A DNA stretch of 43,240 nt from Nitrococcus mobilis (GCA_024102725.1 JAGFJL010000028.1:1-43240); one strand, 5' to 3'; counted from the first letter of the stretch, positions 26,334-35,149 are shown. Made by a program: numbers and translations. Notes: generated by a model not told the origin, from the sequence alone.

Positions 26334-29090
26334 TCAGACCAAGCGCGCAGAGGGAGGGCGGTGATCGCTGTCCCGTTGCTTGTCGATCTCGGTCAACAGC
26401 CGTTTCATGCCGCCGATGATCGCGTGGCGCTTGCCCTTGATCAGCGCCTCTTCCAGATTTCGACAGGCCCACTGCAAAGGCGGTAAGCGGCAGATGCTGG
26501 CGGCGCCGTGCAACCGGTGCACCTGCTCGCGTAGGCGGGCCATGTCATCGCTTCGATAGGCATTGCGAATACGTTGGCGGTGCTCGGGGAGTTCTGCCCG
26601 AAGCATCTGCTTTAGCTCCGCTTCCAGCAGATCTCCGCGCGCGGCCGGACCGCCGCGGGATGTTACGGCACAGTTGTCTGCTCCGCGGGGGTCGGCTCGC
26701 CAAGAACTCAGGCAGTCGGCCACTTGCTTCTCGGTGATCGGCTTGATCAGGCACTCGTCCATGCCGCCGGCGAGCAGGCGTTCGCGTTCACCGGGTATGG
26801 CGCTAGCCGTAAGGGCGACGATTTTCGGTATGCGCTCGCGTGGATAGAGCTCATGGATCCGTTGCGCAGCCTCTTCGCCGCCGAGCCCAGGCATGAGTAT
26901 GTCCATAAAAATAATATCATAGTTCCGTTCCTGGCATCGTGCCAGCGCTTCGAATCCGTCACAGGCCTCGTCGACCCAGGCGCCTTGCTGGGTCATGATA
27001 CTTCGTACCAACTTGCGGTTGATTGCGTTGTCATCGACTACAAGCACCCGCGCCGGGGGGGTTGCTCGGGGCGCGGTTGTATCATGCGCGAGCGCGGCCG
27101 CGTCGCGGTGTGGCGTACGCGACGGCAGCGGGTTGGGTGTGCCGATCAGTTGGCAGAGTTCCCGGAGAATGGTCTGACGGCGGCTTGCCCTAGGCAGGGC
27201 GGCGCCAGCGCCGTTTTTATAGAATTTGCGCAGCTGTGCGCGATCGACGGTGCTTGCCAAGATCAGCAACGGTACGGCAGCGTCGCGGCATCGGCTAACC
27301 AGCCCCTGGGGAAGCTCTTTATGCAGTGCCTTGCGTGCCACGCTTAAGATGGCTGCATCCCAGGGCCCGTTCCGGTCGAGCCGATCCAGGGCGACCGCCT
27401 CATTTTCTGCCAGGGTGACATTTGCCCCCCAGGATGCAAGCAAATTCTGGGTTGCCCGTTGCGATAGCGGCTCATCATCCAGCATTAGAAAGGACCGGCC
27501 TGCCAAAGGGGGAGCGCGCTCAATTGCAGTTATCGGCGCAGTGCCGGGTTGTTTCTGCAGAGGCAAGGCGAACCAGAAAGTGGAGCCTTGCTGCGGCTCG
27601 CTCTCGAAGCCGATCGAGCCCCCCATCTGTTCGACGAGCTTCTTGGAGATGATCAAACCGAGCCCGGTGCCGCTACAATGGTCGACTGACGAACCGCCTG
27701 CCTGACTGAAGGCTCGGAAGAGCTTGCTGCGGTCCTCTTCGCTCAACCCGATCCCGGTATCGTTAATCGTTATCCGCAGCGTTACATCGATGGGGCTCTC
27801 CTCTTCGAGGATGACTCGAACGACGATTCGACCCTGTTCAGTGAACTTGATGGCGTTGTGCAGCAGGTTGGTCAATATTTGCCGGATGCGGGTGGGGTCG
27901 CCATTGAGCCTGGCGGGCACGTCCGCGTAGTTCAGTTGCACCAGTTCGAGCCCCTTGCTATAGGCTGCTGGAGCGAGCAGTGTGACCACCTCTTCGACGC
28001 TGTCGCATATATCAAAAACCGTGCTGTCGATTTCCAGCTTGCCGGCCTCGATCTTGGAGAAGTCCAGGATGTCGTTGATGATGGTCAGTAGGTTAGCGCA
28101 GGAGACTTTGATGGTGTCGACATGATCGCGCTGTTCTGCATCGAGCGGGCTGTGCCGGAGCAGTTCGGTAAAACCCACAATGCCGTTGATTGGTGTGCGG
28201 ATTTCGTGGCTTACATTGGCAAGGAACTGCGATTTGATCTTGCTTGCTTCGAGTGCGCGCTGGCGCGCGACATCGAGCTCCGCGTTCTGTACCTCGAGCG
28301 CTCGTAGCGTCTGGCGTAGTTCCGAGGCTGTGCAGCGGATTCGTTCCTCAAGCCGATATTGATGCTGTCGTAAGGTCGCTACCAATGTCTCTACCGCCGT
28401 TTCCAGCTGGCCAAGCTGGCCGTGGCAGCCGATCGGCGCCCAACTCTGCAGGGAATCGGGTTCGAGCTTTCGGATTTGGTGAGTCAGTCGGCGTATGGGT
28501 GCCAGGATAGTGCCGGCGGTGAGCAATGCCAGCAAGCCTGCATAGAACAGCACAGCCAGTGCAAGCAGTCCGGGTAAGAGCAACCCTTCCAGTTGCGTAC
28601 GGGCGGCATTGGTCAGCGGCAGCTCGATTTCCAGCATGCCAAGCGGGGCGGCGGGCATCGCGCGCAGTGAACTCGTAGCGTAGGTACTCGAGTAGAGTGG
28701 GAGGACGGCGGTGCTCGGCCGCAAGCGTTCACCCGCCGGCAGCACGCGCAGCAAGTGATTTGCGAGCATGCCGAGTCGGTCTACCGTTTTGTGTTGCCTG
28801 AGGTCAACTAGGATTTGGCCCTGCCGGCCGAATACCCGGAGCCGAGCAATGCGCTTGCTTTGAACCGCGGCCTGCGCAATGCGCCCTAGCATAGCGCGGT
28901 CATTGTAGCGTAACGCTCGCTCGATGGCCGGTGCCCATTGCCTGGCGATTCGCTGCGCTTCGGGTGCCAGATCGTTGTGGAAGCGCGCCAAGCGGGCATT
29001 TACTAGAAAAACTAGCAATATCAAGATGATGGCGGCAGCTGGGGTCAATGCCACAAACAGAAATCGAGCTCGAATCCCGCAATACTCCAT
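26334..29090 (-). CDS. barA: Hybrid sensor histidine kinase BarA/GacS
   Basis: Tripartite phosphorelay kinase whose known relatives phosphorylate UvrY/GacA to drive Csr/Rsm small RNAs. Its 918 residues equal the length of E. coli BarA. Order: membrane helix 10-30, periplasmic domain, helix about 170-196, HAMP about 195-250, coiled coil, and the HisKA box FLANVSHEIRTP with His295. The ATPase boxes are NDTGIGL and GTGLGL. A first receiver-like domain (about 533-650) has Ser583 where the phospho-Asp is expected. A true receiver follows with Asp730 in FMDILMPGL, then a C-terminal Hpt with His861 in HRLHGAAS. No uvrY/gacA is in the window. It is divergent from the exonuclease gene. Confidence 0.95.
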   Translation of the reverse strand: MEYCGIRARFLFVALTPAAAIILILLVFLVNARLARFHNDLAPEAQRIARQWAPAIERALRYNDRAMLGRIAQAAVQSKRIARLRVFGRQGQILVDLRQHKTVDRLGMLANHLLRVLPAGERLRPSTAVLPLYSSTYATSSLRAMPAAPLGMLEIELPLTNAARTQLEGLLLPGLLALAVLFYAGLLALLTAGTILAPIRRLTHQIRKLEPDSLQSWAPIGCHGQLGQLETAVETLVATLRQHQYRLEERIRCTASELRQTLRALEVQNAELDVARQRALEASKIKSQFLANVSHEIRTPINGIVGFTELLRHSPLDAEQRDHVDTIKVSCANLLTIINDILDFSKIEAGKLEIDSTVFDICDSVEEVVTLLAPAAYSKGLELVQLNYADVPARLNGDPTRIRQILTNLLHNAIKFTEQGRIVVRVILEEESPIDVTLRITINDTGIGLSEEDRSKLFRAFSQAGGSSVDHCSGTGLGLIISKKLVEQMGGSIGFESEPQQGSTFWFALPLQKQPGTAPITAIERAPPLAGRSFLMLDDEPLSQRATQNLLASWGANVTLAENEAVALDRLDRNGPWDAAILSVARKALHKELPQGLVSRCRDAAVPLLILASTVDRAQLRKFYKNGAGAALPRASRRQTILRELCQLIGTPNPLPSRTPHRDAAALAHDTTAPRATPPARVLVVDDNAINRKLVRSIMTQQGAWVDEACDGFEALARCQERNYDIIFMDILMPGLGGEEAAQRIHELYPRERIPKIVALTASAIPGERERLLAGGMDECLIKPITEKQVADCLSSWRADPRGADNCAVTSRGGPAARGDLLEAELKQMLRAELPEHRQRIRNAYRSDDMARLREQVHRLHGAASICRLPPLQWACRNLEEALIKGKRHAIIGGMKRLLTEIDKQRDSDHRPPSARLV

Positions 29091-29332
29091 CTGTCTCTTC
29101 CCAACACAGTAGCGGCGCTGGCGCCGATTAGCCCCTCGGGGGCATCGCGGGGTGTTAAATCAAAATTTTTGACATACTAACTAGCATAGCAATCCGCAGG
29201 CCCAGCTAGCTGCTGTCCTTCTTACGCTATTTGCGTTCCATTACAATCATCGGTTGGGGAGGTTCTCAGTTTGGCCATGACTCTATCCTGTACGAGCCGT
29301 TGCGAGACGCAATTGCGAGCCCGAGCTTGACG

Positions 29333-30115
29333 ATGAACGTGTTTGCCTTTGACATCGAGACCATCCCCGACCTGCAAGGCGGTCGTCGACTCTATGGTTT
29401 GCAGGGGCTTGGTGACGATGCGGTGCTACAGGCCATGCGCTTGCTACGTCGGCAGCGCGCGGGCGGCTCGGAGTTTCTCCGGCTGCATCTGCAGCGCGTG
29501 GTCGTGATCTCTTTGGCAGGGTGCATCGGTGAGCGCTTTTGCATCTGGTCGATCGGCGAGGCGGAGGCCAGCGAGGCCGACGTTTTGGCGCGCTTTTTCA
29601 CCGGTATCGAACGCTATGTGCCTCGCTTGATCTCCTGGAACGGTAGCGGTTTCGATCTGCCGGTATTGCATTATCGCGCCATGATTCACGGTGTTCAGGC
29701 GCCGCGTTACTGGGATAATGGAGCCGAGGATTCGAGCTTTCGTTGGGACAATTATCTCAACCGCTTTCACGAACGGCACACCGATTTGATGGACGTGCTT
29801 GCTGGGTATCAGGCTCGTGCCAATGCACCGCTCGATGAGATGGCGAGTCTCTGCGGGTTGCCGGGTAAGATGGGGATGAGCGGTGCGCAGGTATGGGAGC
29901 AGCTGGCGGCCGGAGAGTTCGATTCGGTGCGTGATTATTGTGAGACCGATGCTTTGAACACCTATTTGCTGTATTTACGCTTCGAGCTGATGCGGGGGCG
30001 GTTGGATACGGCGGGTTACGCCGAGGAGTGCGAGCGTGTAAAGGAGGCATTACGCCAGAGCGGCAAGGCCCATCTGGATGCTTTTCGCCGTGCCTGGGAG
30101 GCAGCCAGCGGCTGA
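29333..30115 (+). CDS. PolB-like 3'-5' exonuclease (PF10108 type)
   Basis: Predicted DEDDy-type exonuclease resembling the proofreading domain of family B DNA polymerases. The 260-residue protein shows Exo I FDIETIP (Asp7 and Glu9), Exo II SWNGSGFDLPVL with the conserved N-x3-F-D, and Exo III VRDYCETDALNTY with the Y-x3-D pattern. The ATG at 29333 is chosen because Exo I follows directly; the open frame extends upstream to 29231 without similarity. It lies 25 bp before rlmD. Its biological role in bacteria is not established; DNA repair is inferred. Confidence 0.85.
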   Translation: MNVFAFDIETIPDLQGGRRLYGLQGLGDDAVLQAMRLLRRQRAGGSEFLRLHLQRVVVISLAGCIGERFCIWSIGEAEASEADVLARFFTGIERYVPRLISWNGSGFDLPVLHYRAMIHGVQAPRYWDNGAEDSSFRWDNYLNRFHERHTDLMDVLAGYQARANAPLDEMASLCGLPGKMGMSGAQVWEQLAAGEFDSVRDYCETDALNTYLLYLRFELMRGRLDTAGYAEECERVKEALRQSGKAHLDAFRRAWEAASG

Positions 30116-30140
30116 CTTGAGCAAAAATGCGATATAGAGC

Positions 30141-31493
30141 ATGAAACAGCCACGCCGGAGGCGGCTACCTCAGCAGCCAATCGAGGTCGAAGTGAGCGCG
30201 CTCAACCATGAAGGTCGCGGCATTGCGCACGTGGCAGGTAAGATCACCTTCGTTCGAGGGGCATTGGCCGGGGAGCGGGTCCGCTTGCGCTATACCAAGC
30301 GGCATCGGCAATGGGATGAGGGCAAACTACTCGAAGTGTTACGCCCGGCGCCTGAGCGGGTCGAGCCGGGGTGTGGCCATTTCGGTGTCTGCGGCGGTTG
30401 TGCTTTGCAGCACTTGACCCCGCCGCAACAGCTGACTTTCAAAGAAGCTGTGGTGCGGGAGAAGCTGCGCCATATGGGCGGCGTGGAACCAGGCACATGG
30501 CTCGCACCCCTGGCCGGTCCGGTCTGGGGCTATCGCCGTAAGGCGCGGCTGGCCGTGAAATACGTGGCGGGCAAGGATGATCGGGTGTTAGTGGGTTTTC
30601 GCGAGACTCACAGTACCTTGGTGGCGGATGTGACAAGCTGCCGCGTGCTGGATCCACGGGTCGGGGCGCACATCCCCCAGCTTGCCGAGACGATCAGATG
30701 TTTGTCGATCTTCGACCGGGTGCCGCAGATCGAGGTTGCTGCCGGTGATCAGGCCGTGGGGTTGGTATTTCGTAACTTGGCACCTTTTGCAGCCGAAGAT
30801 TATCGGCTACTGAGCGCTTTTGCGCGAGAATACGGTTTTTACGTCTATGAACAACCCGGCGACAAAGCTTCGGTTCGGCCGATTTGGCCCCCGGCGCCGC
30901 AGCTGAGCTACGCACTGCCGGATTACGCCGTCAAGGTGTTCTTCGAGCCGACTGATTTCACTCAAGTCAACCCGGCCGTGAACCAGGCATTGGTAGAGCG
31001 AGCCATAGCGCTGTTGGCCTTGCAGCCGCAGGATCGTGTTCTCGATCTCTATTGTGGCTTGGGCAATTTCGCGTTCTGCATCGCCCGGCGGGTGGCAAGC
31101 GTGGTCGGGCTAGAAGGTGACGACGTGCTGGTGGAACGAGCCCGGGAGAATGCAGTCCGGAACGCAATTACCAATGTCGTTTTTCAACGAGCGGACCTGA
31201 GCCGCGGCATCACCGAGTTGGCGCATCTACAGCAGGCTGGGGTTTCGCGGGTACTGCTCGATCCGCCGCGCTCCGGAGCGGCCGAAGTGCTTGCCGATAT
31301 CGCCGCCTTGCGTGCCGAGCGCATCGTCTATGTCTCGTGCGGACCGTCCACGTTGGCTCGGGATGCAGGGCGCCTCGTCCACGAATATGGCTACCGGCTG
31401 GCAGCGGCCGGAGTAATGGATATGTTCCCGCATACGGCCCATATCGAGTGCATTACGCTGTTCGTGCGTGACCAAGCCGGTGGCGCGCGATGA
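30141..31493 (+). CDS. rlmD: 23S rRNA (uracil-1939-C5)-methyltransferase
   Basis: SAM-dependent enzyme making m5U1939 in 23S rRNA. The 450-residue protein (E. coli RlmD 433) has an N-terminal TRAM domain (about 13-68) and a 4Fe-4S site with Cys78, Cys84 and Cys87 in GCGHFGVCGGC plus a later Cys in VTSCRVLDP. The SAM-binding LDLYCGLGNFAF follows, then LLDPPRSGA and the catalytic-loop YVSCGPSTLARD. In E. coli this gene is also next to barA. It overlaps nudF by 4 bp (ATGA). Confidence 0.95.
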   Translation: MKQPRRRRLPQQPIEVEVSALNHEGRGIAHVAGKITFVRGALAGERVRLRYTKRHRQWDEGKLLEVLRPAPERVEPGCGHFGVCGGCALQHLTPPQQLTFKEAVVREKLRHMGGVEPGTWLAPLAGPVWGYRRKARLAVKYVAGKDDRVLVGFRETHSTLVADVTSCRVLDPRVGAHIPQLAETIRCLSIFDRVPQIEVAAGDQAVGLVFRNLAPFAAEDYRLLSAFAREYGFYVYEQPGDKASVRPIWPPAPQLSYALPDYAVKVFFEPTDFTQVNPAVNQALVERAIALLALQPQDRVLDLYCGLGNFAFCIARRVASVVGLEGDDVLVERARENAVRNAITNVVFQRADLSRGITELAHLQQAGVSRVLLDPPRSGAAEVLADIAALRAERIVYVSCGPSTLARDAGRLVHEYGYRLAAAGVMDMFPHTAHIECITLFVRDQAGGAR

Positions 31494-32092
31494 GCCTGCG
31501 CTACGATGTCCTCGAGCGTGAAACCGCCTATGAGGGGTACTTCCGGATTGTTCGTTATCGCATCCGTCACAGCCTTTTCAGCGGTGGGTGCAGCGGTATT
31601 TTGAGCCGCGAGTGCTTTGAGCGCGGCAACTCGGTCGGCGTGTTGCCGTACGACCCGGTGCGAGACGCCGTTGTTTTGATCGAGCAGTTTCGCATCGGCG
31701 CGCTAGAGGTTGCGCACGGCCCCTGGCTGGTGGAGATCGTAGCCGGGGTGATCGAGCCCGGTGAGTCGAGCGAACGGGTTGCCCGCCGCGAGTTGCAGGA
31801 AGAAGCCGGTTGCGAGCCGCAGGAACTCGTGCCGATTTGCCGCTATTTGGTCAGCCCAGGTGGTGCCTCAGAGCAGGTCACATTGTTCTGCGCACGCCTT
31901 GGTACCGTTGGCGTCGGGGGCATTCACGGGAAGGCGGAGGAGGGTGAGGATATCCGGGTGCATATCGTACCCTTCGAGCAAGCGTTGGCCATGATTGCAA
32001 CCGGGGCGATTCATGCGGCGATGCCCATCATCGCCTTGCAATGGCTCGCGCTCAATCGCAAGCGTTTGCAAGCGCTCTGGTGCGGCGGCTGA
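31490..32092 (+). CDS. nudF: ADP-ribose pyrophosphatase (Nudix)
   Basis: Nudix hydrolase cleaving ADP-ribose to AMP and ribose-5-phosphate. The 200-residue product (E. coli NudF 209) has the Nudix box spanning residues 86-108 with G86, E92, R100-E101, E104-E105 and G107. The preceding LIEQFRIGALE and WLVEIVAGVIEPGE are typical of the ADP-ribose subgroup. Translation is coupled to rlmD through the ATGA overlap. Confidence 0.92.
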   Translation: MSLRYDVLERETAYEGYFRIVRYRIRHSLFSGGCSGILSRECFERGNSVGVLPYDPVRDAVVLIEQFRIGALEVAHGPWLVEIVAGVIEPGESSERVARRELQEEAGCEPQELVPICRYLVSPGGASEQVTLFCARLGTVGVGGIHGKAEEGEDIRVHIVPFEQALAMIATGAIHAAMPIIALQWLALNRKRLQALWCGG

Positions 32093-32235
32093 CGGCGCGT
32101 TGCCGGTATTCAGCCCAGGCGTTTCGATTCCCCTGTAGGCATTTACTTCTCACTCCATGGCCCAGAATGCCTTATGCTGATCTTAGCCAGCGCGATGGCG
32201 GCGGCGGATTTTTCTCCGCTGCGCGGGAGGTCACC

Positions 32236-32652
32236 ATGTCGCACGATTTCGAACCTGTAGTCGGCTATTGGTATCGCCATCTGGATAAGGGACAAACGTT
32301 CGCGGTGGTCGCTTTTGATGAATCGCAGGCCGCAGTCGAGGTCCAGCACTACGACGGTGACGTCGAAGAAATCGACCTCGATTCATGGTACGAGATGGAA
32401 ATCGAGCCCACGATAGCGCCTAAAGATTGGATTGGGCCGTTGGATGATATCGAACCCGACGATCTGGGCTACACCGATTTTGCCGTAGATGAGAAAATGG
32501 CAGGGGAGGGTAGCGATGAGTATTCCGAACGACCCGAAGAGTGGAGCAACGAACCCGAGGCTCGGGAGGCGGCGGCGCGTGACTCGGAAGATCCCGATGT
32601 CCCGGAGGAGAGCATAGAATACGGTGTGGCGCCCGATAGGGCCGATCACTAA
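32236..32652 (+). CDS. Small acidic DUF6763-type protein
   Basis: A protein of 138 residues whose N-terminal half, FEPVVGYWYRHLDKGQ followed by FAVVAFDESQ and DGDVEEIDLDSWYEMEIEP, matches a small uncharacterised gammaproteobacterial family that I recall as DUF6763. The C-terminal half is low-complexity and very acidic, rich in Glu, Asp and Ala, and probably disordered. The ATG at 32236 has GGGAGG at 32225-32230, 5 bp upstream; the frame is open further back to 32041 across the nudF end but that part is not family-like. Function is unknown. It converges with the DUF2325 gene. Confidence 0.75.
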   Translation: MSHDFEPVVGYWYRHLDKGQTFAVVAFDESQAAVEVQHYDGDVEEIDLDSWYEMEIEPTIAPKDWIGPLDDIEPDDLGYTDFAVDEKMAGEGSDEYSERPEEWSNEPEAREAAARDSEDPDVPEESIEYGVAPDRADH

Positions 32653-32706
32653 GGGTGTGGCTGAGAGGTATATGAAGGCTCGCCGTAGAAGGCACAAGGC
32701 ATGCTT

Positions 32707-33183
32707 TTAGGTGCGCTGTGCTGCGGGCAGTTGTTCCAGGGCTTTTGCGAAGGCGGATAAACTGGCGCTGCGGAGCAGGACCAACTGCGTTGGAGACTGC
32801 TTGCAGAAGTGACGCACGCGCTGCATGGCTCCGTGGCTGACACAGTCCACTGGACAGATCACCGCATCGGCACGAGGCAACACCGAGGCCAATCGGCCGA
32901 GTCCTACCTCGAGGCCGCCGTCGTGGTGTATAAACAACCAGCCGTTTTGCTCGGCCAGCGCGCGGTAATGTCTGCACAGGCGAACTCGCCCGCCGACATA
33001 GAGAAGGCAGCGGGGCTCGCAGGGCAGGCCGGTTTGCGGGCAGATGCGGACCAACCGGTGCGGCGGCGGGAAGGGACGCTTATTACCGCCATTTATCGTG
33101 AGCGGTATTTCATTGGGGTGCTCTTTTCGTTTCAACGCAACGGGGGCGGCCATACCATTTGCGCTTGTAGAGGTCTGGGACAT
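32707..33183 (-). CDS. DUF2325 protein under probable Fur control
   Basis: A 158-residue protein of the DUF2325 family (PF10087). The N-terminal 45 residues are basic and variable. Then come CPQTGLPCEPRC (Cys48, Cys55, Cys59), LYVGGRVRLCRHY, the diagnostic IHHDGGLEVG (86-94), CPVDCVSHGAM (Cys110, Cys114), Cys127 and VLLRSASLSAFAKAL. The conserved Cys residues suggest metal or redox function, but no activity is known to me. The gene is transcribed from a promoter overlapped by a Fur box, so its expression is probably raised when iron is scarce. The start could also be at residue 11. Confidence 0.82.
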   Translation of the reverse strand: MSQTSTSANGMAAPVALKRKEHPNEIPLTINGGNKRPFPPPHRLVRICPQTGLPCEPRCLLYVGGRVRLCRHYRALAEQNGWLFIHHDGGLEVGLGRLASVLPRADAVICPVDCVSHGAMQRVRHFCKQSPTQLVLLRSASLSAFAKALEQLPAAQRT

Positions 33184-33228
33184 GATAACAAACCATGCAG
33201 CTAAGACAGGATGAAGGTTATAATAAAA

Positions 33229-33256
33229 ACAATAATGATTCTTATTATATTGTCAA
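33229..33256 (-). promoter_or_regulatory. Fur-box promoter of the DUF2325 gene
   Basis: On the minus strand a perfect TTGACA (33251-33256), a 16-bp spacer and TATTGT (33229-33234) form a promoter. The span 33231-33249 matches the 19-bp Fur consensus GATAATGATAATCATTATC at about 15 of 19 positions, lying across the spacer and -10. The predicted transcript would start about 40 nt before the ATG. Confidence 0.75.
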
Positions 33257-33296
33257 GCGATTAGGCTCAATCCTGCACGGCTTCGGTGCAGCATGA

Positions 33297-33407
33297 CTGA
33301 ACGGAGCGGCTGGTGCACATCTGCCGGCTCGGGAGCGAGCAATCAACCTCAATTGGGTGCTTGCAGGCCGCTATGCTTACTACGGCATTGCGGGGATTTC
33401 CGCGTCT
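33297..33407 (+). pseudogene. Possible scrap of a group II intron reverse transcriptase C terminus
   Basis: The frame opened at 33297 reads INLNWVLAGRYAYYGIAGIS near its middle. Group II intron-encoded proteins end their maturase part with LNxxLRGHYAYYGxxGN. The match is short, no upstream reverse-transcriptase domain is present, and no domain V hairpin was found afterwards. If real, this is a leftover of a mobile intron insertion. The frame runs on to a stop at 33486 without further similarity. Confidence 0.42.
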
Positions 33408-33499
33408 TCACCCCCTTCTCTTGCACACAACTCCATATTATACAGCGTAAACAATAAGTTATATTTGCCACTGGCCGAATGGCATCCATGAATGGCACC

Positions 33500-33598
33500 C
33501 CGGTAATTTCAACCGGTTAGCTGCTATCAGAGCAGCGGATCTCAACTGGAGCCATACATGTAAGGGAATTCCTTCACCCTTGCCGATTTCGGGTCGGC
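33500..33598 (+). promoter_or_regulatory. Cluster of hairpins in the ATP-grasp leader
   Basis: Four small inverted repeats follow each other: CCGGT/ACCGG at 33500-33516, GCTGCT/AGCAGC at 33520-33536, AAGGG/CCCTT at 33562-33581 and GCCGA/TCGGC at 33582-33598. They precede the ATG at 33677 by 79 to 177 bp. The density is higher than elsewhere between genes here. A structured regulatory leader is an inference; no known riboswitch class was recognised. Confidence 0.35.
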
Positions 33599-33676
33599 TT
33601 CCAATAATTCAATGTGCTTCATACAGTGAAATCTACTCACACCCGCTCTTCGGATGGGGATGTGGAGGTTGCTTGC

Positions 33677-34978
33677 ATGAAAAATGTCTTTGTCCTGGGG
33701 CTGGATCCGTTCAATCGTGAGCTTCTGGAGGCACTGCCCGAAGCCTCAGAGGTGCGATTTCATGCGCTCCTGACCTTTGAAGAAATACGGGGACAGGCCG
33801 ATTACCCCGTGGAGCAGCTTTTAGCGTTATGCAATCAGCGGTTGGTGGCTTTTAAAGGCAGTATTGATGGCTTTATGGGGTATTTTGATTTTCCGGTGAC
33901 CCTTATGGTGCCTTTGCTGTGCGAGCGTTACGACACACCCGGGCCATCCTTTGAATCGGTTGTGCATTGCGAGCACAAGCTTTGGAGTCGCCTGCTGCAA
34001 CAGAAAGTCGTGCCCGACTGTGTGCCCCGCTTCGTTGCATTGAACCCCTACGAGGGAAGGACGCTCGCAGACGTAGGCCTGATGCCGCCCTTTTGGCTGA
34101 AACCGGTTAAATCCTTTCGTTCATATTTGGCCTATCAGATCACTGATGAGGCCAGATTCGCCGCTGCTATGGAAAAGACGCGGGACAATGTAGCGTGCTT
34201 GGTCGAGCCTTTCGATCGCTTGCTTGATCGTCTAGATGATCTTCCGCCGGCCATTGCCGAACGCCGCGATGCCGTGTGCATTGCTGAAAGCCAGATGGGC
34301 GGCAGTCAATGCACCGTTGAGGGCTACGTTTACCAGGGCGAGGTTACAGTTTATGGCGTGGTGGATTCGGTACTTGAGGCCGACTCTTCTTCCTTTCACC
34401 GCTACGAGTATCCCTCTCGTTTGCCTACCGCAGTGCAAGATCGGATGGGCGCTATTTGCCGTGCTGTTTTGCCCGCACACGGATATACGTACGGCGCCTT
34501 CAACATCGAATTCTTCTATAACCAGAGTGACGACACATTGGGGTTGCTTGAGATCAACCCTCGCCATTCCCAGTCCCATGCCTACCTGTTCCGCCAGCTT
34601 CATGGCGTGGCGAACCACCAGGTCATGCTCAAGTTAGCGCTTGGCGAAAGACCGAACTTTCCTCCGGTGCGACAGCCGGTGCGCCGCGCCGCCAAGTACA
34701 TGCTGCGTACGCACACCGATGGTTTTGTCACGGCCGTCCCAGGGCAGCGGGAGCGCGCGGCGTTGGCTGCTCGCCAACCCGACGCTCACTTGGAGGTACT
34801 GGCCTGCCCAGGCCAACGTCTCTCCGATCTATTGCATCAAGACAGCTACAGCTTCGAGGTGGCGGACCTCTACCTCACAGCAGACGATGCCGCGATGCTC
34901 GATATGGCCTATGAAGGCGTACGCAGTATTTTGACCTTTCGCATTGCTCAAGAGACGGATATGCCGCTGAATTGGTAG
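33677..34978 (+). CDS. ATP-grasp ligase, carboxylase-like
   Basis: A 433-residue cytoplasmic ATP-grasp enzyme expected to join a carboxylate to an amine or similar nucleophile using ATP. Visible are an N-terminal pre-ATP-grasp domain (1-95, beginning NVFVLGLDPFNRELL) and a lysine in WLKPVKS (Lys142). The lid/glycine segment is ESQMGGSQCTVEGYV (204-218). The metal-binding strand pair is FNIEFFY (Glu278) and LLEINPRHSQSHA (Glu292, Asn294). A C-terminal domain of about 110 residues follows. The ATG at 33677 has GGAGG at 33664-33668 with an 8-bp spacer. No biotin-carrier partner is nearby, so a true carboxylase is unlikely. The substrate is unknown; the neighbouring second ATP-grasp gene suggests a two-step peptide or amide synthesis. 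Confidence 0.75.
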   Translation: MKNVFVLGLDPFNRELLEALPEASEVRFHALLTFEEIRGQADYPVEQLLALCNQRLVAFKGSIDGFMGYFDFPVTLMVPLLCERYDTPGPSFESVVHCEHKLWSRLLQQKVVPDCVPRFVALNPYEGRTLADVGLMPPFWLKPVKSFRSYLAYQITDEARFAAAMEKTRDNVACLVEPFDRLLDRLDDLPPAIAERRDAVCIAESQMGGSQCTVEGYVYQGEVTVYGVVDSVLEADSSSFHRYEYPSRLPTAVQDRMGAICRAVLPAHGYTYGAFNIEFFYNQSDDTLGLLEINPRHSQSHAYLFRQLHGVANHQVMLKLALGERPNFPPVRQPVRRAAKYMLRTHTDGFVTAVPGQRERAALAARQPDAHLEVLACPGQRLSDLLHQDSYSFEVADLYLTADDAAMLDMAYEGVRSILTFRIAQETDMPLNW

Positions 34979-35149
34979 CGCGCCGTGACACATTCAGGCG
35001 ATCGGCCCGGCAACCGGAGCTACGGCTGCCCAATTACACGGTGGAACCGCCTCCCTGAAGGGCTAACTTGATTGAGCCGTGCGCCAGCGATCCACTGTTT
35101 ATGGGTTATACCCCCACCACTGGCCGCTTGGAAGTGGGTTTGCTGAGCG

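Larger units (their letters stand above)
33184..33676. other. Intergenic region between the DUF2325 gene and the first ATP-grasp gene
   Basis: About 490 bp without an intact gene. It holds, in order, the Fur promoter (minus), a CTGCAC/GTGCAG hairpin at 33273-33291, and a scrap resembling a group II intron reverse transcriptase. A direct repeat GAATGGCA follows at 33477 and 33490, and then a series of small hairpins up to 33598 that may form a structured leader of the ATP-grasp gene. A clear promoter for that gene was not found. Confidence 0.6.

Noticed and set aside
29113..29143. Two short GC hairpins in front of barA
   Set aside because: They are CGGCGC/GCGCCG and GCCCC/GGGGC with tiny loops; a barA leader role is possible but nothing beyond base composition supports it.
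35071..35085. GAGCCGTGCGCC resembling the 5' half of a group II intron domain V
   Set aside because: The pairing 3' half (GCACGGTTC-like) does not follow, so no domain V hairpin can form.
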